A stretch of 64,000 nucleotides of DNA. It comes from Longimicrobium sp. GTDB taxonomy: Bacteria; Gemmatimonadota; Gemmatimonadetes; Longimicrobiales; Longimicrobiaceae. The first letter of the stretch is position 1. Each line of letters opens with the position of its first letter. The stretch covers positions 286,545-350,544 of the forward strand of contig NZ_DASVSF010000113.1 in the NCBI RefSeq assembly GCF_036388275.1, in the 5' to 3' direction. Below are positions 42,962 to 51,740 of the stretch, piece by piece. A model generated the notes under the pieces. The model saw nothing but the letters and a program-made list of their open reading frames with translations. It did not search any database and had not been told where the DNA came from. The translations under genes were made by a program, and so were the position numbers.

Positions 42962-43777
42962 TCAGTCGGCAGTGATCAGCGTGCCCACGTCCTCGCCCTC
43001 GAGCGCGCGGGTGAGGTTGCCGGGAACGAGCCCGTTGATGATGCGAATCGATCGGCGGTTCTCGGCGTGCTCCATCAGCTCCAGGACGGCGCGCTCCACC
43101 ACCACGTCGTCCAGGTCCAGCTCCTTCAGCTCGCCCAGGGTGATGCGGGGAATGAACTTCGCTCCCTTGTCCTTCTTGGGGTCGGCCGTGTACAGCCCGT
43201 CCTCGTCCTTGACGAAGATCATGGACTTGGTGCCGAACACCTCGCTCACCAGGTAGCAGCCGGTGTCCGTTCGATGCGGGGGGATGCGTCCGACGGCGGG
43301 GTTCTGCTGCCAGAAGGTGTAGGGCGGCATGCCAAAGAAGATGCAGGCGCCGCGCTCTTCCAGGTACAGCGGCAGCTGGGGAAACTGCACGGGCTCGATG
43401 AAGGGAATGCCGTGCTTGGCCAGCAGGTAGTGCAGCATGCGCGCGTTCTGCATGCTCACGAAGGTGCCCAGCACGCTCAGCACGCCGGTGGGCATCCCCA
43501 GGTCGATGCCCACGCTGTAGGCGTGCCGCGCGCGGGTGCCCGCCCCCGTGCCGATGATCATCTTGTGGCGGCCCAGGTTGGCCACGATCTCGTCGATCAG
43601 GGGAAAGACGGCGGCGCGTCCCCGGTCGATGAAGCTCTGGCCGCCCACCTTCACGACGTTGGCGTCGGGAAGAATCTGCACCAGCGGATGGGGGGCGGTG
43701 CGCGCCAGCAGCTCGGCGTCGGTCAGGTTGCCGGTAACCAGCGACTGGCCCAGCGCGGTCAGCAGTTCGGCTTGCAT
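42962..43777 (-). CDS. Molybdenum storage protein subunit-like (beta-like)
   Basis: 271 residues, amino acid kinase fold, paralogue of the next gene. Resembles MoSto beta: ILPDANVVKVGGQSFIDRGR, IIGTGAGTRARHAYSVG, MPPYTFWQQNPAVGRIPPHR, MIFVKDEDGLYTADPKKDKG and INGLVPGNLTRALEGEDVGT. The latter two are nearly the Azotobacter sequence as I recall it. First of the storage gene pair, with a 32-base gap before the second. Start at ATG 43777 (MQAELLTALG); no strong ribosome site. Confidence 0.85.
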   Translation of the reverse strand: MQAELLTALGQSLVTGNLTDAELLARTAPHPLVQILPDANVVKVGGQSFIDRGRAAVFPLIDEIVANLGRHKMIIGTGAGTRARHAYSVGIDLGMPTGVLSVLGTFVSMQNARMLHYLLAKHGIPFIEPVQFPQLPLYLEERGACIFFGMPPYTFWQQNPAVGRIPPHRTDTGCYLVSEVFGTKSMIFVKDEDGLYTADPKKDKGAKFIPRITLGELKELDLDDVVVERAVLELMEHAENRRSIRIINGLVPGNLTRALEGEDVGTLITAD

Positions 43778-43836
43778 GGATGGAGGAGCGGGGGATGGAT
43801 TCCGGCGCGGCGGAGGATCCGCGGCGCGCGGGGAGT

Positions 43837-44736
43837 TCAGATACGGATGGCCTGGATCTCGAACGATTCGTCCTGCGGCAGCGGCCGCTGCAGGTCGCCG
43901 AACTCGGCAAGCGCCCACTCGGCGAGCGCGTGGAGGACGCGCTCCTTGGTGGGGTCCGGCAGCTCCAGCCCGGCGAGCCCCGCCTTCTCGCGCCACGAGG
44001 CGAGCGAATCAGCCGGGCTGTGCATCGTAGTCCACCGCGCCGCCTCGCGGGGCGGGTGCCGCACGGCCCCGATGGCTTCCAGCGCGTCGAACACGGCATC
44101 CGCGTGGCGCTCGCCGCTGCGGCCTGCGTATCCCTCGTCCCTGAGGAGCTGTCGCATCCGGCGGCGCAGCACGGAGCGCGGCGAGTCGGGTGGCCGGCGA
44201 ACGCGGCCGACGGCCAGCCATCCGCCGGGCGCGAGCACCCGCCGCGTCTCTGCCGCGGCGTGCGCCGTCTCCACGTGATGCAGCGCCCGGGCGGCGAAGA
44301 CGACGTCCACCTCGCCATCACCCGCGGGCCACAGCCCGTTTCCGTCCGCCACGTGCAGCTCCGGCTGCAGCCCAGCTTCCGCCGCGTGCTGGCGGAAGAC
44401 GTCGAGCATGGCGGGGGAGCGGTCGAAGCCCACGTAGCGAATGGGACGGCGCAGCAGCGGCAGGCTCAGGTTTCCCGTTCCCGCGCCCACTTCCAGCCAT
44501 CGCTGTCCCCTGGCGATTCCGACGATTTCGGCCAGGGACGCGGCGATGGATTCCGCCGCGTGCGCGGGAAGCCCGGCGCGCTCGTCGAAGCGCGCCGCCT
44601 GGTCGTCGTACAGCACCTGCGGGGCCTGGGGCGGTTCCACGAAATCCGGGATGGGATCGGGGCGGGGCTGCGCTCGGCGCGCATCACTGTACGTCGCGGC
44701 GCGGGTTTTCGCAAATCCCGTCGCGGTATGGTGCAT
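43837..44736 (-). CDS. SAM-dependent methyltransferase, UbiE/class I type
   Basis: About 299 residues. Motif I is WLEVGAGTGNLSLPLL, the post-strand-2 acid lies in YVGFDRSPAMLDVF, motif IV is VDVVFAARALHHVET, and RRVLAPGGWLAVGRV is the post-motif region. Substrate unknown. It lies 60 bases upstream of the storage-protein pair on the same strand and may be part of that unit. The start is uncertain: ATG 44736 lacks a ribosome site, and the first 55 residues are not clearly domain sequence. Confidence 0.75.
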   Translation of the reverse strand: MHHTATGFAKTRAATYSDARRAQPRPDPIPDFVEPPQAPQVLYDDQAARFDERAGLPAHAAESIAASLAEIVGIARGQRWLEVGAGTGNLSLPLLRRPIRYVGFDRSPAMLDVFRQHAAEAGLQPELHVADGNGLWPAGDGEVDVVFAARALHHVETAHAAAETRRVLAPGGWLAVGRVRRPPDSPRSVLRRRMRQLLRDEGYAGRSGERHADAVFDALEAIGAVRHPPREAARWTTMHSPADSLASWREKAGLAGLELPDPTKERVLHALAEWALAEFGDLQRPLPQDESFEIQAIRI

Positions 44737-44819
44737 TTTGCAGTCGAGCGCTTCGGCACGTATGCTGTTCGCGCATCCGCCGCCCGGCCCTCCCCTCCAC
44801 ACCCTTCCGAGACGAAGCA

Positions 44820-46472
44820 ATGACGCACGAAGCCGACGTGATCATCGTGGGGGCGGGGCTGGCCGGGCTGGTGGCCGCCGCCGAGCTGGCCGAGGCGGGG
44901 CGCAGCCTGATCATCGTGGAGCAGGAGCCCGAGGCGTCGCTGGGCGGGCAGGCGTTCTGGTCGTTCGGCGGGCTGTTCCTGGTCGACAGCCCCGAGCAGC
45001 GGCGCATGAAGATCAAGGACTCCCGCGAGCTGGCGCTGAGGGACTGGATGGGAACCGCGGGGTTCGACCGCGACGAGGACCACTGGCCGCGCAAGTGGGC
45101 CGAGGCGTACGTGGACTTTGCCGCGGGGGAGAAGCGGGCGTGGCTGTGGGAGCGCGGGCTGCGGTTCTTTCCCGTGGTGGGGTGGGCGGAGCGTGGCGGA
45201 TACGGAGCCATCGGCCACGGCAACTCGGTGCCGCGCTTCCACGTTACGTGGGGCACGGGCCCGGCCGTGGTGGAGCCCTTCATCCAGCGGGTGCGCGAGG
45301 CAGAGACGCGGGGCTTGGTCCGCTTCGCGTTCCGCCACCAGGTGGACGGGCTGACGCTGACGAACGGCGTGGTGGACGGCGTGCACGGCACGGTGCTGGA
45401 GCCCAGCGCGATGGAGCGGGGGCGGCCCAGCTCGCGGACGGCGGTGGGCCAGTTCGCCTTCCGCGCGCAGGCGGTGATCGTCACCTCGGGGGGCATCGGC
45501 GGCAACCACGAGATGGTGCGCAGGAACTGGCCGCCCCGGCTGGGCCCCGCGCCGGCGCGGATGATCTCGGGGGTGCCCGCGCACGTGGACGGGCGCATGC
45601 TGGGCATCGCGCAGGAGGCGGGCGGGGCGATCATCAACCCCGACCGCATGTGGCACTACACCGAGGGGCTGCACAACTGGGCCCCCATCTGGCCAATGCA
45701 CGGCATCCGCATCCTTCCCGGCCCGTCGTCGCTGTGGGTGGACGCGCGCGGCCGGCGGCTGCCTCCGCCGCTCTTTCCCGGGTTCGACACGCTGGGCACG
45801 CTGGAGCACATCACGAAGACGGGATACGACCACACCTGGTTCGTGCTGACGCAGCGCATCATCGAAAAGGAGTTCGCGCTTTCCGGCTCGGAGCAGAATC
45901 CCGACCTGACGGGAAAGAGCGTGCGCCAGGTGCTGGGCCGCGTGCTTCCGGGCGCGCCGGGGCCGGTGGAGGCGTTCAAGAAGAACGGGGTGGATTTCGT
46001 CGTCGAGCGCACGCTCCCCGAACTGGTGCGCGGGATGAACGCTCTCACCGGCGAGCCGCTGATCGACCTGGAGGCGCTGGAGGCGGAGATCGTGGCGCGC
46101 GACGCCCAGCTCGACAATCCCTTCGGAAAGGACGCGCAGATCACGGCCATCCGCGGCGCGCGCAACTACTTGGGCGACAAGCTGATCCGCGTGGCCAAGC
46201 CGCACCGGCTGCTGGACCCCGCTGCGGGCCCGCTGATCGCGGTTCGCCTGAGCATCCTCACCCGCAAGACGCTGGGCGGGCTGCACACCGACCTGTCCGC
46301 GCGCGTGCTGCAGGCCGACGGCCAAGTGCTTCCGGGGCTGTACGCGGCGGGTGAGGCGGCGGGCTTCGGCGGCGGGGGAATGCACGGGTACCGCGCGCTG
46401 GAAGGCACCTTCCTGGGCGGCTGCATCTTCTCGGGCCGCACCGCGGGGCGGGCTGCCGCGGTGCTCGCGTAA
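44820..46472 (+). CDS. FAD-binding dehydrogenase, ketosteroid dehydrogenase/fumarate reductase-like
   Basis: 550 residues. The FAD Rossmann motif GAGLAGLVAAAELAEAG is near 13, followed by the Glu that binds ribose (IIVEQE). WSFGGLFLVDSPEQRRM and the C-terminal GLYAAGEAAGFGGGGMHGYR with LEGTFLGGCIFSGRTAGR are typical of the 3-ketosteroid-delta1-dehydrogenase-like branch of the succinate dehydrogenase flavoprotein family. Probably oxidises a C-C bond next to a carbonyl; substrate unknown. No signal peptide. Divergent from the methyltransferase gene. Confidence 0.85.
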   Translation: MTHEADVIIVGAGLAGLVAAAELAEAGRSLIIVEQEPEASLGGQAFWSFGGLFLVDSPEQRRMKIKDSRELALRDWMGTAGFDRDEDHWPRKWAEAYVDFAAGEKRAWLWERGLRFFPVVGWAERGGYGAIGHGNSVPRFHVTWGTGPAVVEPFIQRVREAETRGLVRFAFRHQVDGLTLTNGVVDGVHGTVLEPSAMERGRPSSRTAVGQFAFRAQAVIVTSGGIGGNHEMVRRNWPPRLGPAPARMISGVPAHVDGRMLGIAQEAGGAIINPDRMWHYTEGLHNWAPIWPMHGIRILPGPSSLWVDARGRRLPPPLFPGFDTLGTLEHITKTGYDHTWFVLTQRIIEKEFALSGSEQNPDLTGKSVRQVLGRVLPGAPGPVEAFKKNGVDFVVERTLPELVRGMNALTGEPLIDLEALEAEIVARDAQLDNPFGKDAQITAIRGARNYLGDKLIRVAKPHRLLDPAAGPLIAVRLSILTRKTLGGLHTDLSARVLQADGQVLPGLYAAGEAAGFGGGGMHGYRALEGTFLGGCIFSGRTAGRAAAVLA

Positions 46473-46486
46473 ACTGCAACAGCGGG

Positions 46487-46632
46487 TTTCACACGGAGGG
46501 CACGGAGGACACGGAGGAAAAGCGGAAAAAGCAAAAAGGAGGGGAGAGAAAAGGTGGCGGATCTTCCCCGGCCCAATTCCTTCCTCCTGTTTTTCCTCCT
46601 CCGTGTCCTCCGTGCCCTCCGTGTGAGGCGCA
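46487..46632. repeat. Large hairpin element with GGAGG-type repeats
   Basis: Left arm TTTCACACGGAGGGCACGGA and GGACACGGAGGAAAA (from 46489); right arm TTTTCCTCCTCCGTGTCCTC and CGTGCCCTCCGTGTGA (to 46627). The arms are about 35 bases and nearly perfect, and the middle is A/G-rich. It lies between convergent genes and resembles the element at 26645-26760 in plan. Confidence 0.8.
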
Positions 46633-46638
46633 GTTTTC

Positions 46639-47145
46639 TCAGCCGGGGCGGCGGGTGGTGATGAGGATCACGCCGTTCATCCCGCGGAGGCCGTACGAGG
46701 CGGCGGAGGCGGCATCGCGCAGCACGTCGATGCGAACCACGTCCGACGGCATGATGCCCTCCAGCGCGCTGCCAGGACGCATGGCGTGCACGGGCGTTCC
46801 ATCCACCACGAACAGCGGCTCCCCGCCCGCCCCGAAGTTGCCCGCGCCCCGGATCCGCACGAGGTAGCCGCCGTCTCCCGTCTGCGTGACCTGCACTCCG
46901 GGCACGCGCCCCCGCAGCATCTCTTCCACCCGCGTCACCCGCTGGTTCCGCAGGCTCCGCCCGTGCACCGAGCTCACCGCCCCCGTCACGCGACCCGCCG
47001 GAACGGTCCCGTAGCCGATGTCCACCTCGTCCTCCGGCTCGGGCTCCGTGGACGGCGACGCCGAACGCGCGCCGCACCCGGCCAGCAGCACGGCCGCGCA
47101 CAGGCAGAGCGGCATCCTCCAGCGGACGATCGGGCGAGTGGCCAT
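46639..47145 (-). CDS. Stand-alone TonB-receptor plug domain lipoprotein
   Basis: 168 residues: lipobox (VLLAGCGAR near 20), acidic linker, then a plug domain like that of SusC/RagA receptors: VTRVEEMLRGRVPGVQVTQT, VRIRGAGNFGAGGEPLFVVD and IDVLRDAASAASYGLRGMNG with GVILITTRR. The 22-strand barrel that normally follows is absent; the frame stops right after the plug. Found in this form it may be a periplasmic accessory or decoy plug. Start at ATG 47145 with AGGAGG six bases upstream. Confidence 0.8.
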   Translation of the reverse strand: MATRPIVRWRMPLCLCAAVLLAGCGARSASPSTEPEPEDEVDIGYGTVPAGRVTGAVSSVHGRSLRNQRVTRVEEMLRGRVPGVQVTQTGDGGYLVRIRGAGNFGAGGEPLFVVDGTPVHAMRPGSALEGIMPSDVVRIDVLRDAASAASYGLRGMNGVILITTRRPG

Positions 47146-47466
47146 CGGTGCCTCCTCATGGTTGCGTTCATCCGCCGGGACCGGCTTTACACCATCAAGC
47201 CTGCTGCACACCGGGGGCCACGGACACGCTGGCCGGAGCGGCGGCGGATGGAGCGAGCGGCAGGGTACGGAGCCGGGGAGCCGGATCGCCGGGCTCCTCC
47301 GCATTTCCGTCCCCGCGTGAAGGGAAAACCCCCGCGTCCGCGTCGGGAGCGTGGGGCGGCTCCGCGCGTGCGATCGCGGAGGTTTCCGCATCGCCGCGGC
47401 CCCGTGTGGGGACCATCTTGTCAGCAGGTTGACGGACACCTTCGACCTTTTGACGGGAGATTCACC
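47146..47466. other. Divergent intergenic region
   Basis: Holds the promoters of the plug lipoprotein (minus) and the DoxX-like gene (plus). TTGACGG and TTTTGACGGG occur near 47428-47455, but no good -10 could be matched. No repeat family member or RNA gene is seen. Confidence 0.3.
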
Positions 47467-47997
47467 ATGAGCACGCACGCGCTCCGGCGCTTTCGCCTTT
47501 TGTCGTGGCCGTTCCGCAGCCCGTTCTCGTCGCCGCTGTGGCTGGCGCTGCGGATGTACCTGGGCCTGGTGTGGATGAACTTCGGGCTCGGAAAGATCCG
47601 GGCGGGATGGCTGACGAGCAATCCGCTCCGCCCCCTGCTGACCGCCGTCGCCGAGGGGCAGACGCAAACGCCGCTGGACTTCTACACGCACGTCGCCCGG
47701 CTGATGGTGGACACCGGCGCCGACAGCCTGCTCTCGGTGCTGATTCCCCTGGCCGAGGTGGCGGTGGCGATCTCGTTCTTTTCGGGCGTGCTCCTGGTGC
47801 CGGCGGCCATCATTGCGATCGGCATCAACCTAAACCTGATCCTGGCGGGCATCGCGTCGGTGCACTTCGACGGCAGGATCATCGTGATGCAGGTGCTGCT
47901 GCTCGCGGCGTGGCGTGTGGCGGGACTGCTGGGGGTGGGGACGCTGGTGAGGCGGATGTGGCCCCGGCTGCATGTCGTGCGGAAGGTGACGGTCTGA
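47467..47997 (+). CDS. DoxX-like membrane protein
   Basis: 176 residues with four membrane helices: LALRMYLGLVWMNFGLGKI, LIPLAEVAVAISFFSGVLLV, IIAIGINLNLILAGIAS and IIVMQVLLLAAWRVAGLLG. The layout and the WMNFGLGKI segment fit DoxX/thiosulfate-quinone-oxidoreductase small-subunit-like proteins. Function in this bacterium unknown. ATG start with GGGAG seven bases upstream. A C-family repeat starts directly after the stop. Confidence 0.72.
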   Translation: MSTHALRRFRLLSWPFRSPFSSPLWLALRMYLGLVWMNFGLGKIRAGWLTSNPLRPLLTAVAEGQTQTPLDFYTHVARLMVDTGADSLLSVLIPLAEVAVAISFFSGVLLVPAAIIAIGINLNLILAGIASVHFDGRIIVMQVLLLAAWRVAGLLGVGTLVRRMWPRLHVVRKVTV

Positions 47998-48395
47998 GAG
48001 TGCCCCTCCCCGGCCCCTCCCCGCACGGTACTGCTGTGCGGAGAGGGGAGAAGTTCGGGTGAGCGGGGCGGGTTGTGGCGAATGCCGCGGCCGCCCCCCT
48101 CTCCCGGCCTCTCCCCCATAAACCCCATGGGGGAGAGGAGAATTCGATTGCGCTCCGGCCGGCCCCGCGCACTCTGCGGGAACGCGGGCAGGGTTCAGTG
48201 CGGTTCGAGGAGCCCGGCGCACGCCCCTGGCAGCCCTCATCTCCCCGGCCCTCTCCCCCGCAAGCGGGGGAAAGGGAGAATTCGATCGCACTCCGGCTGG
48301 CTTCGCGCACTCGACTGCGCGTGCAGTCCGCGAAGGCGGACTTTGGGCCTTTGTTGCCGCGACTTCAGTCGCCCCAGCAGGGCCGGCGCCCCTCT
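47998..48395. repeat. Intergenic repeat cluster 3 (C-C-C-A)
   Basis: Three C-type palindromes (47999-48061; 48100-48170 with CTCTCCCCCATAAACCCCAT; 48233-48300 with CTCTCCCCCGCAAGCGGGGG) and an A copy at 48315-48392. It fills the gap between convergent DoxX-like and pgl genes; the A copy ends a few bases before the pgl stop codon. Confidence 0.85.
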
Positions 48396-48400
48396 CAAAT

Positions 48401-49171
48401 TCACCCGCCGGTCAACTCCTTGGCCGCGCCGCGATCCAGGATCCACACCATCTCCCCCGCCGGGCGAACCAGCTGCGCGGGGATGCGATATGGATCGATC
48501 GGCCCCTCCAGCGCGGACCGGACGATGGACGCCTTGCCCGCCCCCAGCGCGAGCATCTCCACGCGTCGCGCCGTGTTCAAGACGGGGACAGTCAGCGTGA
48601 GCCGCCACTCCCCCAGCGGCCGGTGCAGCGACCAGCCGACGGTGCGCTCGGCATCGCGAAGCAGGTCATCGAAGGGAAAGAGCGACGCCGTGTGCCCGTC
48701 TGGGCCGATCCCCAGGTGAACCAGGTCGAACCGCGGGACCCCCGGGCCGAAGAACGCCTCCAGTTCCGCCGCATACCTCGCGGCGCCCTCGCGAGGCGGA
48801 AGCTCGCCCGGCATGCGGTGTACGTTCCGTGGCGGAATGGGCACGCGGGTGATGAATGCCGCGTTCGCCATCCGGAAGTTGCTGCGCGGATGACCCGGCG
48901 TAACGCAGCGGTCGTCGCCCCAGAACAGGTGCACGCCCTCCCACGGGATCATCGACCGGAACGGCTCGTCCCCCAGCATCTGATACGACTGCTCCGGCGC
49001 GCTCCCGCCTGAGAGAGCCACGCTGAACCGGCCGCGTGAGCGCACAGCCTCCACGGCGTGGCGTGCGAAGCTCTCCGCGGAAGCGCGAGAGGCGGCCTGC
49101 GCATCGGCGTAGACTTCGATGCGGGAGGCCCCGGGGTGAACGACCTCGGCGGATGTCGGCTGCGTGGACAC
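48401..49171 (-). CDS. pgl: 6-phosphogluconolactonase
   Basis: 256 residues. Hydrolyses 6-phosphogluconolactone to 6-phosphogluconate, the second step of the oxidative pentose phosphate pathway. Family segments: SVALSGGSAPEQSYQML, VHLFWGDDRCVTPGHPRSNF, and DLVHLGIGPDGHTASLFP with the general-base His in DGHTAS. zwf and gnd are 1 kb to the right on the same strand. Divergent from the ClpN-repeat gene. Confidence 0.93.
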   Translation of the reverse strand: MSTQPTSAEVVHPGASRIEVYADAQAASRASAESFARHAVEAVRSRGRFSVALSGGSAPEQSYQMLGDEPFRSMIPWEGVHLFWGDDRCVTPGHPRSNFRMANAAFITRVPIPPRNVHRMPGELPPREGAARYAAELEAFFGPGVPRFDLVHLGIGPDGHTASLFPFDDLLRDAERTVGWSLHRPLGEWRLTLTVPVLNTARRVEMLALGAGKASIVRSALEGPIDPYRIPAQLVRPAGEMVWILDRGAAKELTGG

Positions 49172-49227
49172 GATGGTTTCCGTTGCTTACGTTCCGGCAT
49201 CGGCCCCGGTCCGTCTCCGGGGCGCTG

Positions 49228-49743
49228 ATGCACGATCCTGACTGGAGGTTGCGCGTGCTGTTTCGCCGCGGTCCCAAGGTTCCCCCACCCCGCCCGCCGG
49301 ACCTGCCGTTCGACGAGGCGGCGCGCGACGCCCTCGGCAACGCGACGGCCGAGGCGCAGAAGGCCAACGTAGGCGCCGTGCATGCCGAGCACCTGCTCTA
49401 CGCGCTGATGGCCGACCCCTCGGGCCTGGCGGCGCGCGCATTCGAGCGGCTGGGGCACGAGCCTGCGATGGTGCGCCGGCGGATGGAGCACGCCTCGCCG
49501 CCGCGCGCGTGGGGCCTGCGCGCGCCCGTGCTCCCCTACGCGGACGACGTGAAAGGCGCCATCGAGTTCGCCATGCGCGAAGCCCGCGCGGCCGGCCTTC
49601 ACCAGGTGGGCGCGGGCGAACTGCTGCTCGGCGTGCTGCAATCGCCGATGGGCGTCCCGGCGCGCATCTTCGGCCAGATGGAGATCACCGCCACGGCCCT
49701 CCGCGCCGCCCTCAAGGCCGGAACCCACCCGACCGAACCGTAG
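49228..49743 (+). CDS. Clp N-terminal repeat protein without ATPase
   Basis: 171 residues containing two Clp-N helical repeats (LPFDEAARDALGNATAEAQK, VGAVHAEHLLYALMADPSGL; then VKGAIEFAMREARAAGLHQV and GAGELLLGVLQSP). The AAA domains of ClpA/ClpC are missing, so it may act as an adaptor for the Clp machine or as a ClpS-like modulator. Start at ATG 49228 in the divergent gap with pgl. Confidence 0.75.
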   Translation: MHDPDWRLRVLFRRGPKVPPPRPPDLPFDEAARDALGNATAEAQKANVGAVHAEHLLYALMADPSGLAARAFERLGHEPAMVRRRMEHASPPRAWGLRAPVLPYADDVKGAIEFAMREARAAGLHQVGAGELLLGVLQSPMGVPARIFGQMEITATALRAALKAGTHPTEP

Positions 49744-49783
49744 CGCCGGCCGCGCGCGGACCCCATCGCCCTGTGCGCCGGCT

Positions 49784-50075
49784 GTCGCCCCCCATCCCCA
49801 ACCCTTCCCCCGCAAACTGCGCGGGGGAAGGGAGCCAGTTGAGTGCGCGGGGCCAGCCGGACCGCAATCGAATTCTCCCTTTCCCCCGCTTGCGGGGGAG
49901 AGGGCCGGGGAGAGAGGGCTGCCAGGGGCATGCGCCGGGTTCCCCGAAGCGCACCGTTCCTCGCCCGCGTCCCCCATCCCATGCGCGAGGCCGACCGGAG
50001 CGCAATTGAATTCTCCTCTCCCCCATGGGGTTTATGGGGGAGAGGTTGGGAGAGGGGGGCGGCCTCGGCATGCGC
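49784..50075. repeat. Intergenic repeat cluster 4 (C-C-C)
   Basis: C-type palindromes at 49787-49838 (CCTTCCCCCGCAAACTGCGC), 49862-49915 and 49992-50060 (CTCCCCCATGGGGTTTATGG), the last two with the CGCAATCGAATTCTCC flank in inverted orientation to other clusters. No gene is seen from 49744 to 50138. Confidence 0.85.
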
Positions 50076-50138
50076 CAAACCCGGCCTCACCCCGCCGCCT
50101 ACCCGTCCTTCGACCCGATTCCCTTCCACGCTGCCGAA

Positions 50139-51740
50139 TTACCCTGTCGGCTGGTGCCAGCTGCGCCCCTCCTGCGCCAGCAACTCGTCGGCGCAGCGCG
50201 GGCCCCACGACTCCGCCGGGTACTCCTCCGGCTCGCCCTCGCGCTCCCATGCTTCCAGGATGGGCGTCACCAGGGTCCACGCGGCCTCCACCTCGTCGCG
50301 CCGGGCGAACAGCGTGGCGTCGCCCAGCATGGCATCCAGCAGCAGCCGCTGGTACGCCTCGGGAGATTCCACCCCGAACGCGCGGTTGTAGTCGAAGTCC
50401 ATCGACACCGCCCGCAATGGCCCTCGGATCCCCGGCTCCTTGGCCTCGAAGAACAGCGACATCCCCTCGTCGGGCTGAATGTGCAGCACCAGTGCATTGG
50501 GCGCGGGCGAATCGCAGTGCACCAAGTCGCGGATGGGGTGTGGCGCGGGGCGAAAGCGGATCACCACCTCGCTCTGCTTCCCCGCCAGCTTCTTCCCCGT
50601 CCGCAGGTAGAAAGGCACGCCCTCCCACCGCCAGTTGTCCACCGTCAGCCGCACGGCCGCGTACGTCTCGGTGCGCGACCCCTCGGGCACGTTCGCCTCG
50701 TCCAGGTAGCCGCGATCGTCCTCGCCGCCCTTTCCCGACGCGCCGTATCGGCCACGCACCGCCCACCGCCCGATGTCGTCGCCCTGCAGCAGGGGGATGG
50801 ACTGCAGCACCTTCACCTTTTCGTTGCGGATGGAATCGGCGTCGTACGAGGCCGGCGGCTCCATCGCCACGAGGGTCAGGATCTGCAGGAGGTGGCTCTG
50901 GATCATGTCGCGCAGGGCGCCGCTGCGGTCGTAGTAGCCCGCGCGGCCCTCCACCCCCACGCTCTCGGCCACGGTGATCTGCACGTGGTCGACGTAGTTG
51001 CGGCTCCACAGCGGCTCCCAGATGGTGTTCGCGAACCGGAACACCAGCAGGTTCTGCAGCGTTTCCTTGCCCAGGTAGTGGTCGATGCGGAAGATCTGCC
51101 GCTCGCGGAACACCTCCAGCAGGCTGGCGTTCAGCCCCTGGGCGCTCTCCAGGTCGCGCCCGAAGGGCTTTTCGACGATGATCCGCGTCCACGCCGGGTC
51201 CTTCGCGCCGGTCACCAGCCCGGCGCGTCCCAGTCCCTGCGCTGTCTGGGCGATGACGGAGGGCGGGAGCGCCAGGTAGAACATGCGGTTCCCCTGCGTG
51301 CCGCAGTCGCGCTCCACCTCTTCCAGCACCTGCTTCAGCCGATTGAAGGTCCCGGGATCGTCTGTAGACCCGTGCACGTAGCGGATGCGGCGCGAGAACC
51401 CGGCCCAGTCGTCGGCGTCGGGCTCCTCGTCGAACTCCGCCAGCGCGCCCCGCATCCGCTCGCGGAAGTCGTCCTCGCCGATCTCCTCGCGCGAGTTGCC
51501 GACGATGGCGAAGCCTTCCGGCAGCAGCCCGTCGGCGCGCAGGGCCCAGAGCGCGGGCATCAGCTTGCGGCGCGTCAGATCACCCGTGCCGCCGAAGATC
51601 ACCAGCGCCAGCGGGTCGGGCGTGCGCACCCGGGCGCCGGCCTCGGTCATGGGCGTGCGCAGCGGCGTTTCGCCCGCGGGCGGCGCCGCGGGAACGTCGC
51701 CCAGGTCCGGCCGGCCGTCGTCCGTGGCCTCGTCGCTCAC
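50139..51740 (-). CDS. zwf: Glucose-6-phosphate 1-dehydrogenase
   Basis: 533 residues. Oxidises glucose-6-phosphate to the lactone with NAD(P). NAD(P)-binding motif FGGTGDLTRRKLMPALW near 45, active-site RIDHYLGKE with its His-Tyr-Lys, and the substrate segment IIVEKPFGRDL. The first 30 residues are a Pro/Gly-rich extension. Start GTG 51740 overlaps the gnd stop in GTGA, so the two are translationally coupled; the ATG at residue 31 (MTEAGARV) is an alternative. Confidence 0.95.
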   Translation of the reverse strand: MSDEATDDGRPDLGDVPAAPPAGETPLRTPMTEAGARVRTPDPLALVIFGGTGDLTRRKLMPALWALRADGLLPEGFAIVGNSREEIGEDDFRERMRGALAEFDEEPDADDWAGFSRRIRYVHGSTDDPGTFNRLKQVLEEVERDCGTQGNRMFYLALPPSVIAQTAQGLGRAGLVTGAKDPAWTRIIVEKPFGRDLESAQGLNASLLEVFRERQIFRIDHYLGKETLQNLLVFRFANTIWEPLWSRNYVDHVQITVAESVGVEGRAGYYDRSGALRDMIQSHLLQILTLVAMEPPASYDADSIRNEKVKVLQSIPLLQGDDIGRWAVRGRYGASGKGGEDDRGYLDEANVPEGSRTETYAAVRLTVDNWRWEGVPFYLRTGKKLAGKQSEVVIRFRPAPHPIRDLVHCDSPAPNALVLHIQPDEGMSLFFEAKEPGIRGPLRAVSMDFDYNRAFGVESPEAYQRLLLDAMLGDATLFARRDEVEAAWTLVTPILEAWEREGEPEEYPAESWGPRCADELLAQEGRSWHQPTG

